Source: Allocatelliglobosispora scoriae (lineage in GTDB: Bacteria > Actinomycetota > Actinomycetes > Mycobacteriales > Micromonosporaceae). From it: 64,000 bases of DNA. A model generated the notes under the pieces. The model ran no database searches. It worked only from the letters and a program-made list of their open reading frames with translations, and had not been told where the DNA came from. Shown piece after piece: positions 1 through 8,706 of this stretch (position 1 is its first letter; each line of letters opens with the position of its first letter). Position numbers and translations under genes: made by a program. The stretch is taken from the NCBI RefSeq assembly GCF_014204945.1, contig NZ_JACHMN010000003.1, positions 2,170,001 to 2,234,000 on the forward strand, written 5' to 3'.

Positions 1-889
1 GATCGCCGAGCTGCGCGGCCAGGAGAAGCACACCAGCTACTTCCTCAACATCAAGGGCCCCGAGCTGCTCAACAAGTTCGTCGGTGAGACCGAGCGGCAC
101 ATCCGCCTGATCTTCCAGCGCGCTCGTGAGAAGGCCAGCGAGGGCACACCGGTCATCGTGTTCTTCGACGAGATGGACTCGATCTTCCGGACCCGTGGCT
201 CCGGCGTCTCCTCGGACGTCGAGAACACCATCGTCCCGCAGCTCCTCAGCGAGATCGACGGTGTCGAGGGCCTGGAGAACGTCATCGTCATCGGCGCCTC
301 CAACCGGGAAGACATGATCGACCCCGCGATCCTGCGGCCGGGCCGGCTCGACGTCAAGATCAAGATCGAGCGCCCGGACGCCGAGTCGGCGAAGGACATC
401 TTCTCCAAGTACATCCTCACCGGGCTGCCGCTCGCCGCGGACGACCTGGCCGAGCACGGCGAATCCGCCGACGCGACGGTGCACGCCATGATCGACTCGG
501 TGGTGCTCCGGATGTACTCGGAGACGGAGGAGAACCGGTTCCTGGAGGTCACCTATGCCAACGGTGACAAGGAGGTCCTCTACTTCAAGGACTTCAACTC
601 CGGTGCCATGATCCAGAACATCGTCGACCGCGGCAAGAAGATGGCGATCAAGGAGTTCCTCTCCTCGGGTCGCAAGGGACTGCGCCTCCAGCACCTCCTC
701 GACGCCTGCGTCGACGAGTTCCGGGAGAACGAGGACCTGCCCAACACGACCAACCCCGACGACTGGGCGCGGATCTCGGGCAAGAAGGGCGAGCGGATCG
801 TCTACATCCGCACGCTGGTCTCCGGCGGCAAGGGTGCCGAGGCCGGCCGCTCCATCGAGACCACGACCAACACCGGTCAGTACCTATAG
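1..889 (+). CDS. arc: Proteasome-associated AAA+ ATPase (ARC/Mpa), C-terminal part
   Basis: This is the last 295 or so codons (reading frame starts at base 2) of the hexameric AAA+ unfoldase that recognises pupylated proteins and feeds them into the 20S proteasome. The fragment begins just after where the Walker A loop should be. It shows the Walker B segment [10 protein letters not shown], sensor-type GASNRED and the arginine-finger region RPGRLD. It ends in GQYL, matching the C-terminal tail with penultimate tyrosine that docks into the alpha-ring. Dop, Pup, PrcB and PrcA follow on the same strand, which supports the assignment. The 5' part lies outside the window, so start and coiled-coil/OB domains cannot be judged. 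Confidence 0.96.
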   Translation, partial: IAELRGQEKHTSYFLNIKGPELLNKFVGETERHIRLIFQRAREKASEGTPVIVFFDEMDSIFRTRGSGVSSDVENTIVPQLLSEIDGVEGLENVIVIGASNREDMIDPAILRPGRLDVKIKIERPDAESAKDIFSKYILTGLPLAADDLAEHGESADATVHAMIDSVVLRMYSETEENRFLEVTYANGDKEVLYFKDFNSGAMIQNIVDRGKKMAIKEFLSSGRKGLRLQHLLDACVDEFRENEDLPNTTNPDDWARISGKKGERIVYIRTLVSGGKGAEAGRSIETTTNTGQYL

Positions 890-900
890 GCGCGACGTGA

Positions 901-933
901 CGAGGGCCGGCACCCGATGGGTGCCGGCCCTCG
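901..933 (+). terminator. Rho-independent-type hairpin after the ATPase gene
   Basis: A perfect 15-bp stem (901-915 with 919-933) and a 3-nt loop sit 11 bases after the ATPase stop codon. There is no U-tract, as is common in high-GC actinobacteria. It separates the ATPase gene from the convergent glycosyltransferase. Confidence 0.85.
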
Positions 934-990
934 CCGTGTTCCGGGGCGCGCGTGGTGCGGTGCGCGCGGCGCGCGCGGCGCGCGCGGTGT

Positions 991-1063
991 GATCGCATTG
1001 TTTCTCGGAAACTGGCCCTACGCGGGCGGGGCGAGGGGCTTATTTCACGGAAAGTGCGCGATC
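991..1063. repeat. Family A 73-bp palindromic repeat, copy 1
   Basis: First of five gap-free alignable copies (also 19220, 31681, 46782, 53225), each exactly 73 bp from GATC to GATC. The two ends are inverted repeats (GATCGC... and ...GCGATC) and an inner CGGAA pair extends the fold. This copy lies between the 3' ends of two convergent genes and is the most diverged. It is preceded at about 961-988 by a simple GCGCGCGG repeat. Confidence 0.85.
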
Positions 1064-1093
1064 TTGGAGCGCCAGCGGCGTTGGCGGGAGCGG

Positions 1094-2122
1094 TCAGCGG
1101 CGGCGGTTTGCGCCCGCCTGAGCGGGTGCGTCGGTCTCCGCCTCGGCGTCGGGCTCCGCGCCGCGCTGGGACGGCGGGCGGGCCTCGACGGTGTCCTCGC
1201 TGATGAAGTAGGCCGGCCGGGCCTGGAGCGCCTGGAAGATGCGCCCGACATACTCGCCCAGCAATCCCAGGCAGATGAGCTGCACGGCGCCGAAGAGCAG
1301 CACGGCGAGGAAGAGCGAGGTCCAGCCGGGTACGACGGTGCCGTTGGCCCAGGCGATCAGCGTGGTGGCCGTGAGGACCACCGTGGCGCCGACGCCGAAC
1401 GCGCCCAGCCACAGGGCTGCCCGCAGCGGCGCGGCGGTAAAGTTGATCACGCTGTCGGCGGCGAGCCGGATCATCTTGGTGAGCGGGTATTTGGTGCTGC
1501 CCGCCGCCCGCTTCTCGCGGACGTAGCTCACCTCGCCGCTGGGGAAGCCGAGCCACGGCACGAGCAGCCGGTAGACCGGGGTGTGCTCGGGCAGCGAGCG
1601 CAGGGCCTCCACCATCGCGCGGCTGAGCAGCCGGAAGTCGCCGGCACCGTCGGGCATCTTCTTGCCGACGATCTTCCGCATGACCGTGTAGTAGAGCCCG
1701 GCGGTGTTGCGCTTGAAGACGGTGTCGGACTCGCGGTCGCCCCGCACGCCGTAGACGATGTCGAGCTGCCGCGACCGGGCCAGCTCCAGCATCTCCGGAA
1801 TCACCTCCGGCGGGTCCTGCAGGTCCGCGTCGAGGCTGACCACGTAGTCGCCCCGGGACCGGTGCAGACCGGCCGTGAGGGCCGCCTGGTGCCCGCTGTT
1901 GCGCCGCAGCCGCACGAGCCGCAACTCCGGCCAGTTGCGCCGCAGGAGGTGCAGGATCGCCGCCGTGTCGTCGGCGCTGCCGTCGTCGACGGCGACCACC
2001 TCGTAGGTCTCGCCCAGACCGTCGAGGACCGGTCGCAACCGCTGCACGAGCAGGGGCAGGACCGCCTCCTCGTTGAACATGGGAATGACGACCGAGAGCG
2101 CGAGCTCCCCTCCAGCGGTCAT
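1094..2122 (-). CDS. Polyprenyl-phosphate glycosyltransferase (GT2, DPM/GtrB-like)
   Basis: The 342-residue protein is a family 2 glycosyltransferase of the type that moves a sugar from a nucleotide donor to a membrane polyprenyl phosphate. The GT-A nucleotide-binding start is LSVVIPMFNEE, followed by VDDGS and the metal-binding LDADLQDPP. Two membrane helices at about residues 240-265 and 275-300 anchor the enzyme, as in GtrB/ArnC-like proteins. The ATG is preceded on the minus strand by GGAAGGA at suitable spacing. It converges with the proteasomal ATPase gene. Sugar and lipid specificity cannot be read from the sequence. Confidence 0.88.
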   Translation of the reverse strand: MTAGGELALSVVIPMFNEEAVLPLLVQRLRPVLDGLGETYEVVAVDDGSADDTAAILHLLRRNWPELRLVRLRRNSGHQAALTAGLHRSRGDYVVSLDADLQDPPEVIPEMLELARSRQLDIVYGVRGDRESDTVFKRNTAGLYYTVMRKIVGKKMPDGAGDFRLLSRAMVEALRSLPEHTPVYRLLVPWLGFPSGEVSYVREKRAAGSTKYPLTKMIRLAADSVINFTAAPLRAALWLGAFGVGATVVLTATTLIAWANGTVVPGWTSLFLAVLLFGAVQLICLGLLGEYVGRIFQALQARPAYFISEDTVEARPPSQRGAEPDAEAETDAPAQAGANRRR

Positions 2123-2267
2123 CGTGACGTCCTTCCAGCTCAGCGACGCGGGCGGGCTGAATCCTACTAGTGCATCGATCGAGTCCGCGATGGCACGCCA
2201 CGCCGTCCCACGTCGCCATGCATGCCTCGTCGGACGTGGGAGTGGCCGAGTAGCGCGTCATGGGGGC

Positions 2268-2273
2268 TAGGCT
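2268..2273 (+). promoter_or_regulatory. -10 element TAGGCT of dop (leaderless)
   Basis: TAGGCT ends 6 nt before the dop ATG at 2280, so transcription would start at or next to the start codon. No Shine-Dalgarno sequence is present. The same hexamer and spacing recur at many genes in this window. Confidence 0.7.
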
Positions 2274-2279
2274 CGTCAC

Positions 2280-3788
2280 ATGAGTGTGCGCCGGATCATG
2301 GGGACCGAGGTCGAATACGGCATCAGTGTCCCCGGCCAACCCCAGGCCAACCCCATGGTTACCTCCTCCCAGATCGTCAACGCCTACGGGGCCCGCCCCG
2401 AGCTCGTCAAGGGAGGCCGGGCACGCTGGGACTACGAGGAGGAGTCGCCGCTGCGGGACGCGCGCGGCTTCACCTACACCGGCGCGGTCTTCGACCCGGC
2501 CGAGGCGCTGGCCGACGAGGACCTCGGTCTCGCCAACGTCATCCTGACCAACGGAGCCCGGCTCTACGTCGACCACGCCCACCCGGAGTACTCGTCCCCC
2601 GAGTGCACCAACCCGCTCGACATCGTCAAGTGGGACAAGGCGGGGGAGCGGGTGATGGCCGAGGGCGCCCGCCGCGCCGCGACCATCCCGGGCACCCAGC
2701 CGATCCAGCTCTACAAGAACAACACCGACAACAAGGGCGCCAGCTACGGCTCCCACGAGAATTTCCTGATGCGCCGGCAGACGCCGTTCGCCGAGATCGT
2801 CTCCTTCCTGACGCCGTTCTTCGTGACCCGGCAGATCGTCTGCGGCGCGGGCCGGGTCGGCATCGGCCAGGACGGCTCGCAGTCCGGTTTCCAGATCTCC
2901 CAGCGTGCGGACTTCTTCGAGGTCGAGGTGGGCCTGGAGACGACGCTCAAGCGCCCGATCATCAACACCCGGGACGAGCCGCACTCCGACGCCGACAAGT
3001 ACCGCCGCCTGCACGTCATCATCGGCGACGCCAACCTCTCCGAGATCTCGACCTACCTCAAGGTGGGCACGACGGCGCTGATCCTGGCGATGATCGAGGA
3101 CAAGGTGCTCACCGCCGACCTCGGCATCGCCGACCCGGTCGCCGAGCTGCGGGCGGTCAGCCACGACCCGACCCTGAGCCACCGGGTGCGGATGCGCGAT
3201 GGACGCCGCCTCACGGCGCTGGACGTGCAGTGGGCCTATCTGGAGCGTGCTCGCTCCTACATGGACAGCAAGGGTATGGACCCCGAGACGGCGGACGTGC
3301 TCGACCGCTGGGAGAGCGTGCTGGACCGGCTCAGCCGCGATCCGATGCTCTGCGCCGACGAGCTCGACTGGGTGGCGAAGCTGCGGCTGCTCGAGGGCTA
3401 TCGCGAGCGGGAGAACCTGGGCTGGTCGTCGCACAAGCTCCAGCTCGTCGACCTGCAGTACTCCGACGTGCGCCCGGAGAAGGGCCTCTACCACCGGCTC
3501 GTCGCCCGCGGCTCGATGAAGACCCTCATCCCGTCCGACGACGTGCAGCGGGCGATGGTGGAGCCGCCGGAGGACACCCGGGCCTACTTCCGCGGCCGTT
3601 GCCTCGCCCAGTACGCGTCCGAAGTGGTCGCCGCCAGCTGGGACTCCGTCATATTCGACGTGGGCAGGGAGTCGCTGGTGCGCGTACCCATGATGGAGCC
3701 GGAGCGGGGCACCAAGCGCGTGGTGGGTGCGCTCTTCGACCGATGCGCGAGTGCGAAGGACCTGTTGGAGGCTCTATCCAAGGGCTGA
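2280..3788 (+). CDS. dop: Pup deamidase/depupylase Dop
   Basis: The 502-residue protein belongs to the Dop/PafA carboxylate-amine ligase family. It deamidates the C-terminal Gln of Pup to Glu so PafA can use it, and also removes Pup from substrates. The N-terminal GTEVEYG (Glu10 in the nucleotide/metal site) and [13 protein letters not shown] (Asp98, the equivalent of the family catalytic Asp) are intact. The Dop-specific loop around residues 35-85 distinguishes it from PafA at 8707, as does the PGQPQANPM segment. Pup ends in Gln here, so a deamidase is needed. The gene starts leaderless and is followed by a hairpin-rich gap before pup. Confidence 0.97.
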   Translation: MSVRRIMGTEVEYGISVPGQPQANPMVTSSQIVNAYGARPELVKGGRARWDYEEESPLRDARGFTYTGAVFDPAEALADEDLGLANVILTNGARLYVDHAHPEYSSPECTNPLDIVKWDKAGERVMAEGARRAATIPGTQPIQLYKNNTDNKGASYGSHENFLMRRQTPFAEIVSFLTPFFVTRQIVCGAGRVGIGQDGSQSGFQISQRADFFEVEVGLETTLKRPIINTRDEPHSDADKYRRLHVIIGDANLSEISTYLKVGTTALILAMIEDKVLTADLGIADPVAELRAVSHDPTLSHRVRMRDGRRLTALDVQWAYLERARSYMDSKGMDPETADVLDRWESVLDRLSRDPMLCADELDWVAKLRLLEGYRERENLGWSSHKLQLVDLQYSDVRPEKGLYHRLVARGSMKTLIPSDDVQRAMVEPPEDTRAYFRGRCLAQYASEVVAASWDSVIFDVGRESLVRVPMMEPERGTKRVVGALFDRCASAKDLLEALSKG

Positions 3789-3845
3789 CCGGCCGTGTCC
3801 GCTCTTAGCTGATCGCGTTTGTCGGTCCGGCGCGGTAGGTTTTAG

Positions 3846-3926
3846 GCACCCGCCGGACCGGCGAAACGGCGGGTGCGACGCCCACACGCAGTGTGGGTCG
3901 ACGCGATCCGGCGGTGTGCCGCCGGA
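3846..3926 (+). promoter_or_regulatory. Three consecutive hairpins in the dop-pup gap
   Basis: The 168-nt gap holds three stems in a row: 3846-3855 with 3867-3876 (10 bp), 3881-3887 with 3891-3897 (7 bp, 3-nt loop) and 3907-3914 with 3919-3926 (8 bp). A TAGGTT at 3836-3841 could be a -10 element for a separate pup transcript. The pup ribosome site GGGAGG lies clear of the stems at 3946-3951. The stems could terminate or attenuate dop read-through, or stabilise pup mRNA; this is inference. Confidence 0.55.
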
Positions 3927-3956
3927 TGCCACGAGGGACAAACGCGGGAGGCAGCC

Positions 3957-4172
3957 ATGGCCAGTCAGGACACCGGTGGACAGGGACAGTCGGGCAAGCG
4001 GCGCGAGTCCGAGACCGACGAGCCTGTCGCGCCTGAGGTCAACCCCGAGGTGGCCGAGCGGGTCGAGAAGATCGGCGAGGACGTCGACGACCTGCTCGAC
4101 GAGATCGACTCGGTGCTCGAGGAGAACGCGGAAGAGTTCGTGCGTGGATACGTTCAAAAGGGCGGACAGTAA
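3957..4172 (+). CDS. pup: Prokaryotic ubiquitin-like protein Pup
   Basis: The 71-residue modifier is joined through its C-terminus to lysines of proteins destined for the proteasome. It is highly charged and mostly disordered, with an acidic C-terminal half that forms a helix on the ATPase coiled coil. It ends in GGQ, so Dop must deamidate it first. The ATG at 3957 was chosen because GGGAGG lies 5 nt upstream and the protein then has the usual Pup length. It begins the pup-prcB-prcA cluster. The prcB start follows after 36 nt. Confidence 0.97.
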   Translation: MASQDTGGQGQSGKRRESETDEPVAPEVNPEVAERVEKIGEDVDDLLDEIDSVLEENAEEFVRGYVQKGGQ

Positions 4173-4208
4173 GACTTTGTCCGATTCAACATACTTGAAG
4201 GAGGCCTC

Positions 4209-5048
4209 GTGACCTCGGGCTTTGAATCACCCGGACGTCTGCCAGCGGTCTACACCACTCCGGGGATGAGCTCGTTCACGGAATTCCTCGGCAAGGCCGC
4301 GCCGGAGCTGCTGCCCGGCCGCAGGCACCTGCCGGCCGGACACAGTGCGGACATCGCGCCGCACGCGACCACCATCGTGGCGATCGCCTGCTCCGACGGC
4401 GTGGTGATGGCCGGTGACCGCCGGGCGACCATGGGCAACCTCATCGCCAGCCGCGACATCGAGAAGGTCCACCCGTCCGACGCCTACTCGCTGATCGGCA
4501 TCGCCGGCACCGCGGGCATCGGCATCGAGATGATCCGGCTCTTCCAGGTGGAGCTCGAGCACTACGAGAAGATCGAGGGCGCGATGCTCTCGCTCGACGG
4601 CAAGGCCAACCGGCTCGCCACGATGATCCGGGGCAACCTGGGCATGGCGCTGCAGGGCCTCGTCGCGGTGCCGCTCTTCGCGGGCTTCGACCTCGACGCC
4701 ACCGACCCGGCCAAGGTCGGCCGGGTGTGGAGCTTCGACGTCGCGGGCGGCATCTACGAGGAGACCGGCTACGACTCGATCGGGTCCGGCTCGCTGTTCG
4801 CCAAGTCCGCGCTGAAGAAGCGCTACCGTCCGGGGATCAGCACCGGCGACGCGATCAAGCTCGCGGTCGACGCGCTCTACGACGCGGCCGACGACGACAC
4901 GGCGACCGGTGGCCCCGACGTCATCCGGCGCATCTTCCCGGTCGTGATGACCGCGACCGCCGAGGGCACCCACCGCCTCAGCGACGCGGAGACCGGCGCG
5001 ATCGCCGACGCCATCATCGCCGAGCGGCACTCCCAGCCCGGCGGCTGA
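4209..5048 (+). CDS. prcB: 20S proteasome beta subunit
   Basis: The 279-residue precursor forms the catalytic rings of the proteasome core. An N-terminal propeptide of about 53 residues is removed autocatalytically to expose Thr54 as nucleophile, in the motif [11 protein letters not shown] followed by [10 protein letters not shown]. The residue before the cleavage point is Ala, where relatives usually have Gly. The start is a GTG with GAAGGAGG a few bases upstream. The gene is co-directional with pup and prcA, and the 85-nt gap to prcA carries its own strong ribosome site. Confidence 0.96.
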   Translation: MTSGFESPGRLPAVYTTPGMSSFTEFLGKAAPELLPGRRHLPAGHSADIAPHATTIVAIACSDGVVMAGDRRATMGNLIASRDIEKVHPSDAYSLIGIAGTAGIGIEMIRLFQVELEHYEKIEGAMLSLDGKANRLATMIRGNLGMALQGLVAVPLFAGFDLDATDPAKVGRVWSFDVAGGIYEETGYDSIGSGSLFAKSALKKRYRPGISTGDAIKLAVDALYDAADDDTATGGPDVIRRIFPVVMTATAEGTHRLSDAETGAIADAIIAERHSQPGG

Positions 5049-5133
5049 CCGCGACCGGGCCGCTCGCGGGCGGCCCGGCGGCACCAGCCCAGACCCGAGT
5101 AGTTCAGCCAGTCCGGAAGGAGCAGGTCAGACC

Positions 5134-5964
5134 GTGGCCATGCAGTTCTACGCCTCACCCGAGCAGATCATGCGCGACCGCTCGGAGTACGCCCGCAAGG
5201 GCATCGCCCGAGGCCGCAGCGTTGTCGTGCTGACCTACGCCGGGGGAGTGCTCTTCGTCGCGGAGAACCTCTCCAGCACCCTGCACAAGGTCAGCGAGAT
5301 CTACGACCGCATCGGATTCGCCGCCGTCGGGCGCTACAACGAGTTCGAGAACCTTCGCTCGGCCGGTGTGCGCATGGCCGACCTGCGGGGCTACTCCTAC
5401 GACCGCCGCGACGTCACCGGGCGGGCGCTCGCCAGCGCCTACGCGCAGACCCTCGGCACGCTCTTCTCCGAGCAGGGCAAGCCCCTGGAGGTGGAGATCT
5501 GCGTGGCGGAGGTCGGCCTGACCCCGGCGACCGACCAGCTCTACCGGCTCACCTATGACGGCTCCGTGCAGGACGAGCCGGGCTTCCTCGCGATGGGCGG
5601 CCAGGCCGAGGCGATCGGCGCCGTGCTCAAGGCTCAGCACAGCGAGTCGCACACGCTCGGTGACGCGCTCAAGCTCGCGCTGGAGGCGCTCTCGGGCGTC
5701 GGCGGCGAGGGCGGCGGCAAGCGGGTCATCGCGCCCAACCAGCTCGAGGTCGCGGTGCTCGACCGGTCCCGTCCGGGCCGCACGTTCCGGCGGATCACCG
5801 GTGCGCCGCTCACCGCGCTGCTGACCCCGGCGGCGATCGAGGCGGCCAAGCCGGAGGCGAAGCCCGACGCCAAGCCGGACGCCAAACCGGCGAAGCCGGC
5901 CGCTGAGGCGAAGCCCGACGCGAAGCCCGCGGCCGACCCGAAGCCGACCGACGAAGCGAAGTAA
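5134..5964 (+). CDS. prcA: 20S proteasome alpha subunit
   Basis: The 276-residue protein makes the outer rings that gate the proteasome and bind the ATPase. The N-terminal gate segment ([20 protein letters not shown]) and the alpha-subunit fold are clear. GGAAGGAGCAGG lies just upstream. GTG 5134 or ATG 5140 could be the start. After about residue 235 the protein runs into a low-complexity tail of Lys, Pro, Ala, Glu and Asp with repeated AKPD units. Actinobacterial PrcA tails vary, and this one is long and likely disordered. A strong terminator follows. Confidence 0.95.
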   Translation: MAMQFYASPEQIMRDRSEYARKGIARGRSVVVLTYAGGVLFVAENLSSTLHKVSEIYDRIGFAAVGRYNEFENLRSAGVRMADLRGYSYDRRDVTGRALASAYAQTLGTLFSEQGKPLEVEICVAEVGLTPATDQLYRLTYDGSVQDEPGFLAMGGQAEAIGAVLKAQHSESHTLGDALKLALEALSGVGGEGGGKRVIAPNQLEVAVLDRSRPGRTFRRITGAPLTALLTPAAIEAAKPEAKPDAKPDAKPAKPAAEAKPDAKPAADPKPTDEAK

Positions 5965-5975
5965 CAGCGATACAC

Positions 5976-6010
5976 ACGAAGGGCCGTGCGCGAGGCGCAC
6001 GGCCCTTCGT
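5976..6010 (+). terminator. Terminator of the pup-prcBA cluster
   Basis: A perfect 16-bp stem (5976-5991 with 5995-6010) with a GAG loop begins 11 nt after the prcA stop. The right arm contains CCCTTCGT. It may also serve the convergent rmlD gene. Confidence 0.88.
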
Positions 6011-6098
6011 CATGTCCCGGTCCACCCGGCGGGAGTGCCGTGCCGGGCTTCCCGCGCGGTCACCGCTCGCACCGGCGCGGAGCACCCTGGTGCGCCGG

Positions 6099-6977
6099 TC
6101 AGGCCACTCCGCGAGTCAGCGCCTCGGTGAGCTGCGCGTGCCAGCCGGGCTGGGCCTTCACTCCAGCGGTGTTCCAGCGCTGGTGGCCCAGCACGCTGTA
6201 GGACGGCCGCCGCGCCGGGCGGACGAACGCGGCGGAGGTGGTCGACCGGATCCGCTCCGGGTCCAGCCCGGTGGCGGCGAAGGCGGCTCGGGCCAGCCCG
6301 GCCCAGGTCGTCTCCCCGCCCGAGGTGCCGTGGTAGATCCCGGCGGTGGCGAGCCCGGCCTCGGCGGCGTGGACCAGCTCGACGAGCTGCTCGGCGAGCG
6401 CGACGGTCCAGGTCGGCTGGCCGAACTGGTCGTCGACGACGTCGAGGGTCTCCCGCTGGGTCGCCAGGCGCAGCATCGTGCTGACGAAGTTGCGTCCGTG
6501 CTCGCCGTAGAGCCAGGCGGTCCGCACGACGTAGCCGTTCTCGGGCAGGATCGACAGCACCGCCTGCTCACCGACGAGCTTGCCCCGCCCGTACGCGTTG
6601 ACCGGCGCGGTCGCCGCGTCCTCCGGCCACGGCACCGCGGGCGTGCCCGGCGCGATCTCGCCGGGCAGCACGTAGTCGGTGGAGAGCTGGATCAGCCGGG
6701 CTCCGGTCGCCGCGCAGGCCCGGGCGAGGTGGCCCACGGCGACACCGTTGATCTCGGTGGCAGCCTCCTCGGCGGTCTCCGCCCCGTCGACATCCGTCCA
6801 GGCCGCGGCATTGATGACGACATCGTGCCCGGCGACCATGTCGTGAACGGCGGCCGGGTCGCGGATGTCCAGGACGGTCCGGTCGGCGGCGGTCAGGGTG
6901 ATCGTGGGGTCGGCGGCGAGTGCGCGGACCAGGTCGACGCCGAGCATGCCGCCCGCGCCGGTGACGAGGGCCCTCAT
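6099..6977 (-). CDS. rmlD: dTDP-4-dehydrorhamnose reductase
   Basis: The 292-residue short-chain dehydrogenase performs the last step of dTDP-L-rhamnose synthesis. The NAD(P)-binding GxxGxxG appears as TGAGGML at residues 6-12, and the YxxxK pair is Tyr129/Lys133 in NAYGRGK. LSTDYV and the RTAWLYG segment fit RmlD. It faces away from rmlA-rmlC across a 190-nt divergent promoter region. The dehydratase rmlB is not in the window, so the pathway needs a distant gene. Confidence 0.92.
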   Translation of the reverse strand: MRALVTGAGGMLGVDLVRALAADPTITLTAADRTVLDIRDPAAVHDMVAGHDVVINAAAWTDVDGAETAEEAATEINGVAVGHLARACAATGARLIQLSTDYVLPGEIAPGTPAVPWPEDAATAPVNAYGRGKLVGEQAVLSILPENGYVVRTAWLYGEHGRNFVSTMLRLATQRETLDVVDDQFGQPTWTVALAEQLVELVHAAEAGLATAGIYHGTSGGETTWAGLARAAFAATGLDPERIRSTTSAAFVRPARRPSYSVLGHQRWNTAGVKAQPGWHAQLTEALTRGVA

Positions 6978-7155
6978 CGCGTCACATCATTCAAGACAAG
7001 TCTCACGAATTCGGAGCTTACCGGGGGCCTGAGCGGTGCGGTCCGCGCCGGTTGTTGCCGAGTCGTGACGTCGATATATAGCCCGATGGGCGTTTTTGCT
7101 GCTCGGTCCGGTGCCTCCTCGATCAACCGTCGAGCGAGGCCCCCCGGTCGCCGGG

Positions 7156-7161
7156 TAGGCT
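7156..7161 (+). promoter_or_regulatory. -10 element TAGGCT of rmlA (leaderless)
   Basis: TAGGCT ends 6 nt before the GTG start at 7168, which has no ribosome site. The spacing is identical to that at dop, pafA and pafB. Confidence 0.65.
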
Positions 7162-7167
7162 CGCGCG

Positions 7168-8043
7168 GTGCGTGGCATCCTCCTCGCCGGTGGAACCGGC
7201 TCCCGCCTCTGGCCGATCACTCGTGCCGTATCGAAGCAGCTCATGCCAGTCTTCGACAAGCCGATGATCTATTACCCCCTCTCTACGCTGATCATGGCCG
7301 GCATCCGCGAGGTGCTCGTGATCACGACCCCCGAGGACCAGCCGCAGTTCCGGCGGCTGCTCGGCGACGGGTCGCAGTGGGGCCTGGAGCTGAGCTATCT
7401 GGCCCAGGAGCGCCCGGACGGCATCGCCCAGGCCTTCGTGCTCGGTGAGGAGTTCATCGGCGACGAGCCGGTGGCGCTGATCCTCGGCGACAACATCTTC
7501 CACGGCGTCGGCCTCGGCCGGCAGCTGGCGGCGGCGGAGCAGGTCTCCGGCGGGCGGATCTTCGCCTACCCGGTCGCCAACCCGCAGGAGTACGGCGTGG
7601 TCGAGTTCTCGCCGTCCGGCCGGGTCATCTCCATCGAGGAGAAGCCGACCCACCCGAAGTCCCGCTACGCGGTGCCGGGGCTGTACTTCTACGACAACAA
7701 GGTCGTCGAGATCACCCGGGGGCTGAAGCCGAGCGCCCGGGGCGAGCTGGAGATCACCTCGGTCAACGAGGCCTACCGGCGCGCCGGGGAGCTCTCGGTG
7801 ACCGTGCTCGACCGGGGTACGGCGTGGCTGGACACGGGCACCTTCACCTCCCTGATGCAGGCCGCCGAGTTCGTGCGGGTGATCGAGGAGCGTCAGGGGA
7901 TGAAGATCGGCTGCGTCGAGGAGGTGGCCTGGCGTGCCGGGTTCATCGACGACGCCGCGCTGCTGGCCCTCGCGGAGCCGCTCACCAAGAGCGGGTACGG
8001 TGACTACCTGCTGCGCCTCGTCGCCGACGAGCGCGGCAACTAG
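7168..8043 (+). CDS. rmlA: Glucose-1-phosphate thymidylyltransferase
   Basis: The 291-residue enzyme makes dTDP-glucose from glucose-1-phosphate and dTTP, the first step to dTDP-rhamnose. The N-terminal nucleotide-binding signature [16 protein letters not shown], the [16 protein letters not shown] segment and the Mg-binding GDNIFHG are all present. Length is typical. The start is a GTG with a leaderless promoter. rmlC begins 26 nt downstream behind an AGGA ribosome site, so the two are probably cotranscribed. Confidence 0.95.
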   Translation: MRGILLAGGTGSRLWPITRAVSKQLMPVFDKPMIYYPLSTLIMAGIREVLVITTPEDQPQFRRLLGDGSQWGLELSYLAQERPDGIAQAFVLGEEFIGDEPVALILGDNIFHGVGLGRQLAAAEQVSGGRIFAYPVANPQEYGVVEFSPSGRVISIEEKPTHPKSRYAVPGLYFYDNKVVEITRGLKPSARGELEITSVNEAYRRAGELSVTVLDRGTAWLDTGTFTSLMQAAEFVRVIEERQGMKIGCVEEVAWRAGFIDDAALLALAEPLTKSGYGDYLLRLVADERGN

Positions 8044-8069
8044 CGCCGGAACGCCGAAGCGAGGATGAC

Positions 8070-8675
8070 GTGAAGCTGCGACCCCTGTCGATCGAAGGCG
8101 CCTGGGAGATCACCCCGGCCCAGCACTGCGATCCCCGTGGCGTGTTCCTGGAGTGGTACAGGTTCGACGCGCTGGCGGAGGTGGTCGGGCACCCGCTCAA
8201 CCTCGCCCAGGCCAACATCTCGGTCTCCTCGGCCGGCACGATCCGCGGCATCCACTTCGCCGACGTGCCGCCGGGGCAGGCGAAATACGTCACCTGCGTG
8301 GCCGGCGCCCTCGTCGACATCATCGTCGACATCCGGGTGGGCTCGCCGACCTTCGGCGCGTGGGAGGCGATCCGCCTGGACGATGTGGACCGACGCGCCG
8401 TATATGTCCCGGAAGGTCTGGGTCACGGATTCTGCGCTCTTACGGATAATGCGACACTCACCTATCTCTGCTCGGCCACCTACAACCCCACCGGCGAGCA
8501 CACGATCCACCCGCTAGATCCTGAATTGGGCATCAAATGGCCGGTCGAGGCGGGTCTGGAGCCGGTCCTGTCGGCTCGCGACGCCGCCGCGCCGAGCCTC
8601 GCCGAGGCGCGCGAACGGGGACTTCTTCCGTCCTATCCGGACTGCGTTGATTACACCGCGTCGCTTCGTACGTGA
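8070..8675 (+). CDS. rmlC: dTDP-4-dehydrorhamnose 3,5-epimerase
   Basis: The 201-residue cupin-fold enzyme epimerises dTDP-4-keto-6-deoxyglucose at C3 and C5. RGIHFADVPPGQAKYVTC carries the conserved RGxHF histidine, and VPEGLGHGF matches the family signature. It starts with GTG behind GAGGA and follows rmlA directly. pafA begins 31 nt after its stop but has its own -10 element. Confidence 0.94.
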   Translation: MKLRPLSIEGAWEITPAQHCDPRGVFLEWYRFDALAEVVGHPLNLAQANISVSSAGTIRGIHFADVPPGQAKYVTCVAGALVDIIVDIRVGSPTFGAWEAIRLDDVDRRAVYVPEGLGHGFCALTDNATLTYLCSATYNPTGEHTIHPLDPELGIKWPVEAGLEPVLSARDAAAPSLAEARERGLLPSYPDCVDYTASLRT

Positions 8676-8694
8676 CCTTGCGTCCCGACTCGCG

Positions 8695-8700
8695 TAGGCT
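8695..8700 (+). promoter_or_regulatory. -10 element TAGGCT of pafA (leaderless)
   Basis: TAGGCT ends 6 nt before the pafA ATG at 8707. It gives pafA a promoter separate from the rhamnose genes upstream. Confidence 0.65.
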
Positions 8701-8706
8701 CTAAGG

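Noticed and set aside
991-1063. Family A elements as insertion sequences
   Set aside because: They carry no reading frame and no clear target-site duplication could be seen by eye. They are called repeats only.
648-3494. Very long open frame on the minus strand opposite dop and the ATPase gene
   Set aside because: It is an antisense shadow caused by high GC at third codon positions. It covers several real genes on both strands and its translation is Arg/Ala/Gly-rich low complexity.
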